A DNA stretch of 64,000 nucleotides from Pelagibacterales bacterium SAG-MED15 (GTDB lineage Bacteria > Pseudomonadota > Alphaproteobacteria > Pelagibacterales > Pelagibacteraceae), in NCBI GenBank assembly GCA_014654065.1, contig JACWDM010000002.1, positions 62,001 through 126,000 of the forward strand, written 5' to 3'. The first letter of the stretch is position 1, and each line of letters starts with the position of its first letter. Under the pieces are notes generated by a model. It had not been told where the DNA came from, did not search any database, and worked only from the letters and a program-made list of their open reading frames with translations. The position numbers and the translations under genes are program-made. Below are positions 27,974 through 37,278 of the stretch, piece after piece.

Positions 27974-28527
27974 TTAATAGATGGTAATTTAAATTGATCT
28001 TTTTTTAGCGGTAAATTTATTTTTAAATCAAAAAGGTATGTAATAACTAAGTTTTGATAAATATCAATATTTTGCCATCCAATAATATTTAAAGTTGTTT
28101 TATCAAAAAAAATATTTACACTATTTTCACTTTCATCAAATTTAAAGCGATAAAACTTGTCATCAATTAAATCTACATTTGTTTCCTTTATTTTTGAAAT
28201 TAGGAAATTTTTATCTAAAATTAAATTAAGTGCAGTTTTTTCAATAGGATAAATATAATATTGATTAATTCTTTGATTTTTAATCACCAGACTTTTGCCA
28301 TCAGATACTAGAAGTTTTTCCTTATTATTTTCATATAAACAGTAAATCTTTTTAGGGTATTCAATAATACAATTACCCTTTTCCTCCTTATCATTTATAT
28401 TTTGTTTAAAAGAGAAAGATAGATTTTCAATTTTATTAAAATTATTAATAATATTTATAACTTCTGACGCTTTTAAATTATTAAAAAAAAAACAAAAACA
28501 AAAAAAAACAATGAAAATTTTTTTCAT
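27970..28527 (-). CDS. lolA: Outer-membrane lipoprotein carrier protein LolA
   Basis: Periplasmic chaperone that ferries lipoproteins from LolCDE to the outer membrane. The protein has 185 aa with a signal peptide (MKKIFIVFFCFCFFFNNLKAS). The mature part has LSFSFKQNINDKEEKGNCIIEYPKKIYCLYEN, a LolA-type half-barrel opening, and FDKTTLNIIGWQNIDIYQNLVITYLFDLKIN near the end. Sequence is very divergent, but ftsK directly upstream (shared base 28527) is the usual lolA neighbour. Confidence 0.87.
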   Translation of the reverse strand: MKKIFIVFFCFCFFFNNLKASEVINIINNFNKIENLSFSFKQNINDKEEKGNCIIEYPKKIYCLYENNKEKLLVSDGKSLVIKNQRINQYYIYPIEKTALNLILDKNFLISKIKETNVDLIDDKFYRFKFDESENSVNIFFDKTTLNIIGWQNIDIYQNLVITYLFDLKINLPLKKDQFKLPSIN

Positions 28528-30614
28528 TATTTTAAAACATCTCTTTTACCAACATGGTTTGCTTTACTAACGATTCCTTCTTGCTCCATCATATCTATAA
28601 TTCTTGCAGCCCTATTATATCCAATTTGTAACTTTCTTTGTAAAAATGAAGTCGAAGCCTTACCTTCTGTTTTAATAATTTCAACAGCAGTTACATACAA
28701 ATCATCTTTATTATCACTTGATGCTGACGTACCCGAATCACGCTCATCTGCAAAATTTAGAATTTCATCAACATAATCAGGCTCAGCCTGTGAGCGAATA
28801 AAGTTGTTAATTTTATCTATCTCACTTTCCGAAACATATGGAGCATGAATTCTAATTATTCTATTGGCTGATGACATATAAAGCATATCACCCTTACCAA
28901 GCAACTGTTCTGCTCCTTGTTCTCCTAAAATTGTTCTACTATCTATTTTTGACGTAACTTGGAAAGATATTCTTGTTGGAAAATTTGCTTTAATGGTTCC
29001 AGTAATAACATCTACACTTGGCCTTTGGGTTGCCATAATAATATGAATTCCAGCAGCTCTTGCCATTTGAGATAGTTTTTGAATATAATTTTCGATTTCC
29101 TTGCCGGCAACTAACATTAAATCCGACATTTCATCAACTATCACAATTATGTATGGCATGGCATGCGAGTGCTTTTTATTGTAGCCATCGATATTTTTAA
29201 CTCCTTCTCTTGTCATCAATTTATATCTACTTTCCATTTCTTTAACGACCCATCCTAATACAGATGCTGCTTTTTTTGCTTCAGTTATAACTGGACAAAG
29301 TAAATGAGGTATACCTTCGTAAGTTGATAATTCTAACATTTTAGGGTCAATTAAAATGAATTTACATTTATCAGGCGAGTGTTTGTATAAAAGCGAAAGT
29401 ATAATTGTGTTAATGCAAACAGATTTTCCAGAACCAGTTGTTCCAGCTATTAATAAGTGGGGCATAGAAGATAAATCCCCAGTAATTGGAATCCCAGAAA
29501 TACTTTTTCCAAGAGCAATTGGTAATTTAATATCTTTATTTTTAAAATTTGGTGAAGAAATTATTTCACTTAAATATACGTTTTCTCTATAAGTATTTGG
29601 AAGTTCAATACCAATAGTATTTTGTCCTGGAATTGTAGAAATTCTTGCAGATTCTGAGCTTGTGTTTCTAGCAATGTCTTCGGAAAGGTTTATGACTTTT
29701 GAAACCTTTACACCAGCCGCAGGTTCAAATTCATTCAATGTAACCACAGGTCCGTTACTAACTTTTTTAATTTTACCCTCAACACCAAAATCTAGAAGTA
29801 TCTTTTCTAAAGAATTAGAATCGTAATTTTGATCATCTGATTTTCTTGATCTCTCCTCTTTTGAGGCAATATTTAAAAAATCTATACTTGGTTGTTTATA
29901 TTTAAGCTTAGTGGTTTTATTTTGGTATGTGTTTTGATTAAAAGAAAAATTTTCCTGCACACTTTCAACTGGTTCTTCATCGATAGATTTATAAATATCA
30001 TCATTAATAATTTTATTTTGTAAAGAGATATTTGATTTTTTATTTAACGTAATTTTTTTAACTAAGTTTACAAAACTTTTAATACTGAAATTAATACTTT
30101 TGAAAAAAAGTAAAAGAGTGGAAATGAGCATAAAGTAGTAAGATATATCTTTGTTTATTAAGAGTATATTTTCAACAAAACCCTTGGAGAAAGTATTTCC
30201 AATAAAACCTCCGTTACCATTAATTGGTAACCAAAATGAGTTAAAATAGAATATTGTTAAAAAAATTGTTCCAAAGAATATATACAGGATTACATAAAAA
30301 AAATTTTGTAAAATAATTGTTAATTCTTTTTTAAAAAAAATATTAAGACCTGTTATGAATAAAGTAGTCGTTAGTAAAAAAGAAATTAAACCAATTGATT
30401 GTAAAAAAAAATCAGAAACAACACTACCATAAAAACCTAGGACATTTTGTATTTGATTATTATTAGAATAAACAAAATTAGGATCAGAGGCTGTATATGT
30501 AAGTAGAGCTATAACGAGCAGTATACTGGTAGTAGTTAAGACGATACCAAATAGCTGAATTAATCTGTTGATTATAAAGCTTGATACATTTTGTAGTAAA
30601 GATTTAATGCTCAT
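28527..30614 (-). CDS. ftsK: DNA translocase FtsK
   Basis: Septal DNA pump that resolves chromosome dimers and clears the terminus. 695 aa from the ATG at 30614 (MSIKSLLQNV). The track uses a GTG nine codons upstream, which I consider less likely. Four or so N-terminal membrane helices, a short linker (much shorter than E. coli), the alpha/beta motor with Walker A LIAGTTGSGKSVCINT and Walker B IIVIVDEMSDLMLV, and a C-terminal winged-helix gamma domain (LDEILNFADERDSG ... YNRAARIIDMMEQEGIVSKANHVGKRDVL) that reads KOPS. Confidence 0.97.
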   Translation of the reverse strand: MSIKSLLQNVSSFIINRLIQLFGIVLTTTSILLVIALLTYTASDPNFVYSNNNQIQNVLGFYGSVVSDFFLQSIGLISFLLTTTLFITGLNIFFKKELTIILQNFFYVILYIFFGTIFLTIFYFNSFWLPINGNGGFIGNTFSKGFVENILLINKDISYYFMLISTLLLFFKSINFSIKSFVNLVKKITLNKKSNISLQNKIINDDIYKSIDEEPVESVQENFSFNQNTYQNKTTKLKYKQPSIDFLNIASKEERSRKSDDQNYDSNSLEKILLDFGVEGKIKKVSNGPVVTLNEFEPAAGVKVSKVINLSEDIARNTSSESARISTIPGQNTIGIELPNTYRENVYLSEIISSPNFKNKDIKLPIALGKSISGIPITGDLSSMPHLLIAGTTGSGKSVCINTIILSLLYKHSPDKCKFILIDPKMLELSTYEGIPHLLCPVITEAKKAASVLGWVVKEMESRYKLMTREGVKNIDGYNKKHSHAMPYIIVIVDEMSDLMLVAGKEIENYIQKLSQMARAAGIHIIMATQRPSVDVITGTIKANFPTRISFQVTSKIDSRTILGEQGAEQLLGKGDMLYMSSANRIIRIHAPYVSESEIDKINNFIRSQAEPDYVDEILNFADERDSGTSASSDNKDDLYVTAVEIIKTEGKASTSFLQRKLQIGYNRAARIIDMMEQEGIVSKANHVGKRDVLK

Positions 30615-30680
30615 AATATTAAAAAGAATCCAATTTACCACTTTGTATCACTTAATATTTGTTGTTAAAATTATTTTTTT

Positions 30681-31775
30681 ATGAAAATAAGTATTATTGG
30701 GAATAACCTTACAGGTTTAATTTTAGCTAAAGCTTTATATAATAAAAATATAAATGTTGAAATTTTCTACGTTGATAAATCAAAGAAACATAAATCTAAT
30801 AGAACAATAGCAATAACAAATAAAAATATGAATTTTGTAGAAAAAAATTTATTTCATATTTCTAAAAAATTTATAAATCCTATTAATGAAATTGGTATTG
30901 CAACAGAAAATAGTAACAATAAAGAAATATTTAATTTTAAAAATAAAAAAAATCTTTTTTATTTAATAAGAAATAAGGATCTTTTAAAGATCTTAAAAAA
31001 AAATTTAAAAGGAGTTAAACTTAATAAAATTAAAAGTCAAAATTTTTACGAAAGTTTATTAAATAAAAATAAAAATAAAAGAGATTTAATAATAAATTGT
31101 GAAAAAAATAATATTTATAATAAAAAATTTTTTCATAAAAAATTTAATAAAAATTACAATAGTATAGCTTTTACATTTATTATAAATCACGAACCTGTTA
31201 ATAATAATAAAGCTTTACAAATTTTTACTAAGCATGGTCCCTTAGCATTTCTACCATTGTCAAAATTCCAGACGTCAATAGTATTTTCTATTAATAAAAA
31301 AAGTTTTATACGATCAAATTCTGACGTTTTTGATTTATTTAAAAAATATAATAAAATTTATAAAAAAATAAAATTTTCTCAAATCGAAAAAGTAGAACTT
31401 AAATTTGAAGTAGCACGACATTACTATCACGATGAGATTCTTTTATTTGGTGATAGTCTTCATCAAATTCATCCATTAGCTGGTCAAGGTTTCAACATGA
31501 CAATAAGAGATTTGCAAATTTTAATAAATGAAATAATTCAAATCAAGGATCTTGGCCTGCCTATAAATAAAAATTTGTTAAAAGAATTTCAAGCTAAAAC
31601 TAAACCCTATAATTTTCTATACTCAAATAGCATAAATCTTATAGAAACTTTTTTTAAAGTAGATAACAATTTTAAAAATAAAATTTCTAACTCAATTCCT
31701 TTAAGTTTAAATAAAAATAAAATATTTAAAAATTTTATTATGAAAGTGGCTGACGAAGGTTTTAGCTTTTTTTAA
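30681..31775 (+). CDS. UbiH/UbiF/UbiM-type FAD monooxygenase
   Basis: Probable ubiquinone-ring hydroxylase. The protein has 364 aa. The second FAD motif is clear: LLFGDSLHQIHPLAGQGFNMTIRD (about 254-277), matching GDAAHxIHPLAGQGLNLGLRD. HGPLAFLPL in the middle is also family-like. The first FAD motif is weak: IIGNNLTGL, where the second glycine of GxGxxG is Asn. The protein is Lys/Asn-rich and short for the family (about 390-400 aa). It is divergent from ftsK. Position on the ring cannot be told. Confidence 0.78.
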   Translation: MKISIIGNNLTGLILAKALYNKNINVEIFYVDKSKKHKSNRTIAITNKNMNFVEKNLFHISKKFINPINEIGIATENSNNKEIFNFKNKKNLFYLIRNKDLLKILKKNLKGVKLNKIKSQNFYESLLNKNKNKRDLIINCEKNNIYNKKFFHKKFNKNYNSIAFTFIINHEPVNNNKALQIFTKHGPLAFLPLSKFQTSIVFSINKKSFIRSNSDVFDLFKKYNKIYKKIKFSQIEKVELKFEVARHYYHDEILLFGDSLHQIHPLAGQGFNMTIRDLQILINEIIQIKDLGLPINKNLLKEFQAKTKPYNFLYSNSINLIETFFKVDNNFKNKISNSIPLSLNKNKIFKNFIMKVADEGFSFF

Positions 31776-32420
31776 TTACTGTAAAGTATTATTTTGAAAA
31801 TTATCTAATAGATAAGTTTTTAAAATTTTTTCCAATTTTAATTTTCTATCATTAACATTTAAGCTTTCTAACAATGTTTGTTTTTCTTCCAAGCTTATTG
31901 GAGATGCCATAGATAAAGTATTTATAGTATTATATAAATCTTGCTTTTCAAGCTCTGACCAATTTATAGCATAACCTTTTTTATTAAATATACTTTTAAG
32001 ATCTTTTAGAATTGTTTCTAAATTTGAGAAATTAATTTTCTCTCTATTTTCTTTTAAATCAAAAGAAAACTTTTCATAATTTACTTTGCAAACCCTATAA
32101 AGTTTATTTGTAGAAATTTCTTTTAAAATCTCAAATCTACTTATTCCATTCAAAACAATTAAATATCTTCCATCATCAGTTTCGTTAAAACTTGTAATTT
32201 TCCCAACGCATCCAACATTATAGAGGTTAGGCTTTTTTAAATCTCCAGTTTTTTTAGGTTGAACCATACCTATCATTCTATGTGATTTCATTGCGTCATC
32301 GATCATTTGTACATATCTTGGTTCAAAAATATTTAATGGAACTGTACTCTCAGGAAAGATAATAAAATTAGAAAGTGGAAAAATGGATATTTCTTCAGGT
32401 AATTTTTTATTATTTTGCAT
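31776..32420 (-). CDS. LON substrate-binding (N-terminal) domain protein
   Basis: 214 aa containing only a LON N-domain: ISIFPLSNFIIFPESTVPLNIFEPRYVQMIDDAMKSHRMIGMVQP at residues about 11-55, then VGCVGKITSFNETDDGRYLIVLNGISRFEI. No ATPase or protease domain follows. Such stand-alone proteins are widespread in alphaproteobacteria and their role is not established; peptide or substrate binding is assumed from Lon. It converges on the FAD monooxygenase. Confidence 0.92.
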   Translation of the reverse strand: MQNNKKLPEEISIFPLSNFIIFPESTVPLNIFEPRYVQMIDDAMKSHRMIGMVQPKKTGDLKKPNLYNVGCVGKITSFNETDDGRYLIVLNGISRFEILKEISTNKLYRVCKVNYEKFSFDLKENREKINFSNLETILKDLKSIFNKKGYAINWSELEKQDLYNTINTLSMASPISLEEKQTLLESLNVNDRKLKLEKILKTYLLDNFQNNTLQ

Positions 32421-32583
32421 AAAGGTTAATTATAATAATTAGCAACAATTAGTAAATCACTTTATTTAATATTTAAAATATAGATATATTAATCTTTCTT
32501 AAAGCAAGTAACTAAAAATTTTTTTGAAATTTTGATAACTTCTTGCAATTAAAAAGATCGCTTATTATAATAAATTTATAGAA
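32421..32583. other. Intergenic gap before tRNA-Gly
   Basis: A 163-bp gap. Apart from the tRNA promoter near its right end I see only A/T-rich sequence, with a presumed leftward promoter for the LON-domain gene somewhere at its left. No ORF of note. Confidence 0.5.
32543..32571 (+). promoter_or_regulatory. Promoter of tRNA-Gly
   Basis: TTGCAA (32543-32548), a 17-nt spacer and a perfect TATAAT (32566-32571). The -10 lies 12 bp before the mature tRNA 5' end, giving a transcript start a few bases upstream of the tRNA. This is the clearest sigma-70-type promoter I see in the window. Confidence 0.75.
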
Positions 32584-32658
32584 GCGGGCGTAGCTCAGTG
32601 GTAGAGCGTCTCGTTGCCAACGAGAAGGTCGTGGGTTCAAGTCCCATTGCCCGCTCCA
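32584..32658 (+). tRNA. tRNA-Gly(GCC)
   Basis: 75 nt including an encoded CCA. Acceptor GCGGGCG pairs TGCCCGC; D stem GCTC/GAGC; anticodon stem TCTCG/CGAGA with loop TTGCCAA, anticodon GCC; T loop TTCAAGT. It is a lone tRNA gene; the coding frame of the next gene starts six bases after its CCA. Confidence 0.98.
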
Positions 32659-32664
32659 AATATT

Positions 32665-33003
32665 ATGGATGATTTAGCAAATAAAAAATGTATTCCTTGT
32701 GAGGGTGGAATTCCCGCATTTGATAAAAGCGAAATACATAAATATTTAAAAAAAGTCGATGGATGGGATGTAAAAGAAGATGAAAAAAATAACTTTTTTT
32801 TAACGAAAGAATTTACGTTTGAAAATTTTATAGACAGCCAATCATTTGTTAACAAAGTTGCACAAATTGCAGAAAATGAGGGCCATCATCCAGATATTGC
32901 TTTTGGATGGGGTTATGCAAAAATCAAAATATTTACACACGCCATCGAAGGTCTCGCAGAAAGTGATTTTATTTTGGCAGCGAAAATTGATCGAATTTGC
33001 TAA
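32665..33003 (+). CDS. phhB: Pterin-4a-carbinolamine dehydratase
   Basis: Recycles the carbinolamine formed by pterin-dependent hydroxylases; also known as PCD/DCoH. 112 aa from the ATG at 32665. The track start (32614) lies inside the tRNA and its MPTRRSWVQVPLPAPNI is a translation of tRNA sequence. WDVKEDEKNNFFLTKEFTFENFIDSQSFVNKVAQIAENEGHHPDI contains the active-site H-H-P triad; AEGHHPD is the family signature. No phenylalanine hydroxylase is in the window. It ends 4 bp inside purH, convergent. Confidence 0.93.
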   Translation: MDDLANKKCIPCEGGIPAFDKSEIHKYLKKVDGWDVKEDEKNNFFLTKEFTFENFIDSQSFVNKVAQIAENEGHHPDIAFGWGYAKIKIFTHAIEGLAESDFILAAKIDRIC

Positions 33004-34535
33004 TGTCTAAAATGTCGAGTTTTTGAGAATACTAAAACAATACCAGCATCATTGGCATACTTAATAATTTCTTTATCCCGGATCGAACCAGACGGCTGAA
33101 TCACTGCAGTTACTCCAGATTGTACTAAGGTTTCTATTCCATCAACAAAGGGAAAAAAAGCATCTGAGGCCGCTAGAATATCACCTTCAATTTTTGAATT
33201 AAATTTCTTTAACTTGCTGATAGCAATTTTGCAGCTATCTAATCTACTAGGTTGTCCCGAACCAATTCCTACAGTTGATTTATCTTTAGTTAAAACAATT
33301 GCATTTGATTTAACAAATCTACAAATATTAAATGCAAAAATTAAATTTTTTAAGAGTTTAGAATTTGGTTTTAATTTTGAAACTACTTTAAAATTTTTTG
33401 AGGAAAACTTTAAATTATCTGCGGTCTGTAAAAGAAGAGTATTAAAATTACTGTTATAACTTAGAATTTCTTTATTCTTTAACTCACTTGAGTCTATTAT
33501 TCTTAAATTTTTCTTTTTTTTTAAGATTTTTAAAGAATCTTTATCAAAGGCATCTGCAATGATAACCTCGAAAAAAATTTTATCTAACTCATTTGCTAAT
33601 TTTTTGTTAATTTTAAAATTACAACTAACAATACCCCCATAAGCACTTATTGGATCGGATTTAAGTGCTAATTTAAAACTCTCAATTTTATTTGAATTTA
33701 CCGCCACTCCACAAGGATTTGCATGCTTTATAATAACTGTACCTTGATTTTTTGGAAGTGATTTAGATATATTTAAAGCTGCAAAAATGTCATTATAATT
33801 GTTGTAGCTCAATTTTTTCCCATTTAATTGTTTTAATTTTAAATTCTTATTTATATAAATAGACGATTCTTGATGAGGATTTTCTCCATATCTTAAGTTT
33901 TCGAGTAGATTAAATGTAAATAATTTCTTTTTAGGAAAATTATTTTTAAGAATTGTATTAAAATAATTAGAAATTGTTGCATCATACGAACCCGTTGTAG
34001 CAAAAGCTTCGGAAGAGAGTTTTTCTCTTAATGATAGTGTAGTAGAACAACTAAACTTATTTAAATGATCAATCAAGTTATCATATTGTGATATATTTGT
34101 GACAATTGTTACATCCTTATAATTTTTAGCTGCAGCCCTGACCATCGCTGGCCCACCAATATCAATATTTTCAATAATTTTTTCATGGTTAGTTGATTTT
34201 TCTAAAGTTTTCTCAAAAGGATAAAAATTTACAACAACTAAATCAATTTCTTTAAAATCATGTTTTAATGATTCTTTTTTATGAGATCTTTTCATTCTTT
34301 TCATCAAAATCCCAGCATGTATCTTTGGATTTAATGTTTTTACTCTTCCATCTAAAATTTCAGGATATTTAGTATAATTCGATACTTCTATGGATTTATA
34401 TCCTAATTTTTGGATTTCTTTATGAGTTCCACCTGAACTCAGTATTTCAACATTATACTTTTTTAAAGTCTTTAATAAATTTCTTAAATCTTTTTTATCA
34501 TAAACAGATATAAGAGCTCTTTTGATTTTTTTCAT
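33000..34535 (-). CDS. purH: Bifunctional AICAR transformylase / IMP cyclohydrolase
   Basis: Last two steps of de novo IMP synthesis. 511 aa from the ATG at 34535 (MKKIKRALISVYDK), which overlaps the upstream gene by ATGA; the track start adds seven residues. The N-terminal IMP cyclohydrolase domain has SVYDKKDL, SSGGTHKEIQ and VVVNFYPFE. The C-terminal transformylase domain has KHANPCGVA (catalytic Lys-His), SAYGGIV, and ASDAFFPFVDGIETLVQSGVTAVIQPSGSIRDKE. Confidence 0.97.
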   Translation of the reverse strand: MKKIKRALISVYDKKDLRNLLKTLKKYNVEILSSGGTHKEIQKLGYKSIEVSNYTKYPEILDGRVKTLNPKIHAGILMKRMKRSHKKESLKHDFKEIDLVVVNFYPFEKTLEKSTNHEKIIENIDIGGPAMVRAAAKNYKDVTIVTNISQYDNLIDHLNKFSCSTTLSLREKLSSEAFATTGSYDATISNYFNTILKNNFPKKKLFTFNLLENLRYGENPHQESSIYINKNLKLKQLNGKKLSYNNYNDIFAALNISKSLPKNQGTVIIKHANPCGVAVNSNKIESFKLALKSDPISAYGGIVSCNFKINKKLANELDKIFFEVIIADAFDKDSLKILKKKKNLRIIDSSELKNKEILSYNSNFNTLLLQTADNLKFSSKNFKVVSKLKPNSKLLKNLIFAFNICRFVKSNAIVLTKDKSTVGIGSGQPSRLDSCKIAISKLKKFNSKIEGDILAASDAFFPFVDGIETLVQSGVTAVIQPSGSIRDKEIIKYANDAGIVLVFSKTRHFRH

Positions 34536-36166
34536 ATCATCTTTTCTATTTCCCATTTTATTTCTTGATCTTTGGCTTCTATAATTCCCGAAATAACAAT
34601 ATTTTGATTTTCTAAAAATCTATTTTTTTGTCCAAAAAATAAACCAGTTTCATAATCTATATTATATATATCAGATTTAAATTTCCAGCCTTCATTCCCA
34701 CATTCCATATAAACAGTTTTTTTATCCTGTGTTTTCATCACTTTAGCCTCGGGATCTAGATGGAACCTTATCTCAAAATTCAAATTCCCACTTTTTTTCT
34801 TTTTTATTATCTTATCAACTCCAATAAATTTATGTTGATCGTGGAAATATTCTAATTTTCTAGAATGAATGACTCCATATCTTTTTAAATAACCGTCATG
34901 TTCTGCACTAATCATCCAGTATTTTTTTGTTATATTAACATTTTTATTCATTACTTTTGTTGAACCAATTGTTTGTGAAGTACCATCTATTTTTTTTAAA
35001 AATTGGGTAGATGAACTATTATTTAATACTAATGTACTCTGACAGGCTGTACTTTTACAAATGAGGTTTAATTGATGTTTATAGTTTTGAAAATATCCTG
35101 AGTTTGAAATTATTTTTTTTCCATTACTAATTATTTCAAAAGATAGCGTACCAGCTTGGTAGTTGTCTGAAAATTTCTTTTCAGGGGAGGAGCCTAAGTC
35201 CATAGCAAAAAATAATTTTTTATTATTTAAAAAAACATATTCACCAACTTCATGACTCTCATTTTTAAAATTATAACCCAATCTTTTTAAGTAGTTACTA
35301 AAATCTAAATTATTTGAAATTTGATTACCATTAAACAAATATGATACTTCTGGACTCCGATTAATCAATGAGTATGCTTGTCCAATGTGATAAATTATTT
35401 CGTCTAGATATTCGGGAATATCATTTTGGGATTCTTTTAACCATTCTCTTATTAAAATAAAATATTTTAAGTAAAAATTTAACTGTCTTATATTTCTAGA
35501 TTTTGGGAAACCTTCTTTATTAAAGGTTGAATTGACAATTTTTTTTAAAAGATTTAGACCATATTCAAGAAACTTGGTTTTGTCGTTAAATGATAAGCCC
35601 CCTAAAATTATAGCAGCACAACCAATTATTTTATTGTCTATTTTTTTTGATCTGTCTATTTCGTTAATAAGATGATTAATTTGTTTTTTAATTAAATAAT
35701 CAAATTCATTTTTATAAATTTCATCACTACTCTCATAAGTGATTTTTGAATTTGATATCCAAGAAATAACTCTTTTTGATAAAATATCTGTTTCCCAACT
35801 CTCATGATTATAATTTTTATTTTTTAAAAACCAATTTTGTAAAATTGACTGAACTTCTTTTTTTGATGAGTTTAAATCAAGCGTAAATAACCAAAAAAAA
35901 CTGTGCAATTTTTTAAAATCTTTTTTGTTTATTTTATTATCTGACCAAACATTAGTTAGTGAAAATTCTTTGATATTTTTTTTATTATTTGAGTATTTAA
36001 TAATACTATCAAGTAGACTTGGACTAGGCTTATATTCTAAATAATTAGAATTTATTTTTGAAATTTTTTTATTATAGATCTCTGATTTTAAATAAAACTT
36101 TCTTATTGACGAAAAAATAAAAAAAAAAAATTGATTAATATAAATTAACGAATTTTTTAAAATCAT
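34532..36166 (-). CDS. Heparinase II/III family protein
   Basis: 544 aa. The N-terminal half is an (alpha/alpha) helical region with repeated W/F motifs (NHESWETDILSKRVISWISNSKITY); the C-terminal half is the beta-rich Hepar_II_III domain with FAMDLGSSPEKKFSDNYQAGTLSFEIISNGKKIISNSGYFQ and RFHLDPEAKVM. In alphaproteobacteria this gene sits between rpe or rsmB and purH, as here. The substrate is unknown; uronic-acid glycan lyase activity is only suggested by the fold. No signal peptide is obvious, although the N-terminus is hydrophobic (LIYINQFFFFIFSSI). Confidence 0.85.
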   Translation of the reverse strand: MILKNSLIYINQFFFFIFSSIRKFYLKSEIYNKKISKINSNYLEYKPSPSLLDSIIKYSNNKKNIKEFSLTNVWSDNKINKKDFKKLHSFFWLFTLDLNSSKKEVQSILQNWFLKNKNYNHESWETDILSKRVISWISNSKITYESSDEIYKNEFDYLIKKQINHLINEIDRSKKIDNKIIGCAAIILGGLSFNDKTKFLEYGLNLLKKIVNSTFNKEGFPKSRNIRQLNFYLKYFILIREWLKESQNDIPEYLDEIIYHIGQAYSLINRSPEVSYLFNGNQISNNLDFSNYLKRLGYNFKNESHEVGEYVFLNNKKLFFAMDLGSSPEKKFSDNYQAGTLSFEIISNGKKIISNSGYFQNYKHQLNLICKSTACQSTLVLNNSSSTQFLKKIDGTSQTIGSTKVMNKNVNITKKYWMISAEHDGYLKRYGVIHSRKLEYFHDQHKFIGVDKIIKKKKSGNLNFEIRFHLDPEAKVMKTQDKKTVYMECGNEGWKFKSDIYNIDYETGLFFGQKNRFLENQNIVISGIIEAKDQEIKWEIEKMI

Positions 36167-36167
36167 A

Positions 36168-36827
36168 TTACTCTGTTCTTAAAGCATCTATATTTTTTTT
36201 AATATCACCGTTATTATCTTTAAAAATTGTAGTTCCCGAAACAAGAATATTAGCCCCAGCATCTTTTACAAGTTTAGAATTACTAAAATTTATACCTCCA
36301 TCAACCTCAATATCAAAATTTAAATTTTGTTTTATTTTTTTATCAGAGAGTTTTTTTATTTTTTTTATAACTTCTGGCATAAATTTTTGACCTCCAAAGC
36401 CTGGATGTACACTCATAATTAAAACAAGATCTACTTTATTTAAATAATCTTCGATTATATCTATGGGTGTTTTGGGGTTTAATGATATGCCAACTTTGAT
36501 TTTATTTTTTTTAATAAGATTTATTGTCTCGTTAATATCTTCCGTTGCTTCCGGATGAAATGTAATAATGTCTGCGCCAGCATCAGCAAAATTCTGGATA
36601 TATTTATGAACTGGGGAAATCATTAAATGAACATCAAATATTAATTTAGTATGATTTCGTAAGGATTTAATTACCGGAGGTCCTATTGTTAAGTTTGGAA
36701 CAAAGTGTCCATCCATAACATCTACATGAATCATGTCTGCTCCAGCAGCCTCGAGTCTTTTTATTTCATTGCTCAATTGACTAAAATCAGCTGATAATAT
36801 TGACGGTGAAATTTTAATTTTTTCCAT
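36168..36827 (-). CDS. rpe: Ribulose-phosphate 3-epimerase
   Basis: Interconverts ribulose-5-P and xylulose-5-P in the pentose phosphate pathway. The protein has 219 aa and is a TIM barrel. ISPSILSADFSQLSNEIKRLEAAGADMIHVDVMDGHFVPNLTIGP is the canonical N-terminal signature with metal-binding His and Asp. VLIMSVHPGFGGQKF and DIEVDGGINFSN complete the site. It is upstream of, and separated by 1 bp from, the heparinase-like gene. Confidence 0.98.
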   Translation of the reverse strand: MEKIKISPSILSADFSQLSNEIKRLEAAGADMIHVDVMDGHFVPNLTIGPPVIKSLRNHTKLIFDVHLMISPVHKYIQNFADAGADIITFHPEATEDINETINLIKKNKIKVGISLNPKTPIDIIEDYLNKVDLVLIMSVHPGFGGQKFMPEVIKKIKKLSDKKIKQNLNFDIEVDGGINFSNSKLVKDAGANILVSGTTIFKDNNGDIKKNIDALRTE

Positions 36828-36870
36828 TGATTACTATATTACTAGTATCAATAAAGTTTTTTAATTTGAA

Positions 36871-37221
36871 TTAATTTTTACCAAAAATTTGGTAAATTTG
36901 AATTGCAATTTCGCTTTCCAATGGAAAAGATAGCATACCCATGACAGAATAGCCCAATAGATACGGAAATAGATAAAATCTAAACATATAAAAGAACCAT
37001 GCAACATAGAGTGGAACTAGAGGCCTTATTATGAAAGAAGGAGTTATTACCGAAAATAAATTTATTAAAGGATTGGTCAATTTAACAAAAACTTTCATAA
37101 AGAAAAAGTTTGAGTCTTCTCTCTGAAAGATGTTCATTGCCACTCTGCCAATTAGTGTCCACATAATTACGCCCATCACATAATCGATTAAATATACTAA
37201 AGGATGAAAATTTGCAGACAT
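36871..37221 (-). CDS. Small integral membrane protein, possibly YggT-like
   Basis: 116 aa with three or four hydrophobic segments: IDYVMGVIMWTLIGRVAMNIF, a central segment FVKLTNPLINLFSVITPSFIIRPLVPLYVAWFFYMFRFYLFPYLL, and a C-terminal short helix. The spacing W...R...F..LTNPL....IP resembles YggT, but the family signature is not clear enough for a firm call. It lies between the symporter terminator and rpe. Function unknown. Confidence 0.6.
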   Translation of the reverse strand: MSANFHPLVYLIDYVMGVIMWTLIGRVAMNIFQREDSNFFFMKVFVKLTNPLINLFSVITPSFIIRPLVPLYVAWFFYMFRFYLFPYLLGYSVMGMLSFPLESEIAIQIYQIFGKN

Positions 37222-37241
37222 GGTCTTTTTGTTTAAGAGTT

Positions 37242-37267
37242 AAAGGGGCGAAAGTTTTCGCCCCTTT
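37242..37267 (-). terminator. Intrinsic terminator of the symporter operon
   Basis: The self-complementary stretch AAAGGGGCGAAA/TTTCGCCCCTTT forms a strong GC-centred stem in an otherwise A/T-rich region. It begins 12 bp after the symporter stop. On the minus strand the stem ends in TTT followed by AACTCTT, so the U-tract is short. This is one of very few strong hairpins in the window. Confidence 0.7.
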
Positions 37268-37278
37268 AAATAATTTAT

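Noticed and set aside
30615-30641. GTG start of ftsK
   Set aside because: A GTG with no ribosome site; the ATG nine codons later leads straight into the first membrane region. Not excluded.
32614-32664. Upstream start of the pterin dehydratase ORF (MPTRRSWVQVPLPAPNI)
   Set aside because: This stretch is the tRNA-Gly gene read as protein; the ATG at 32665 begins the family-like sequence.
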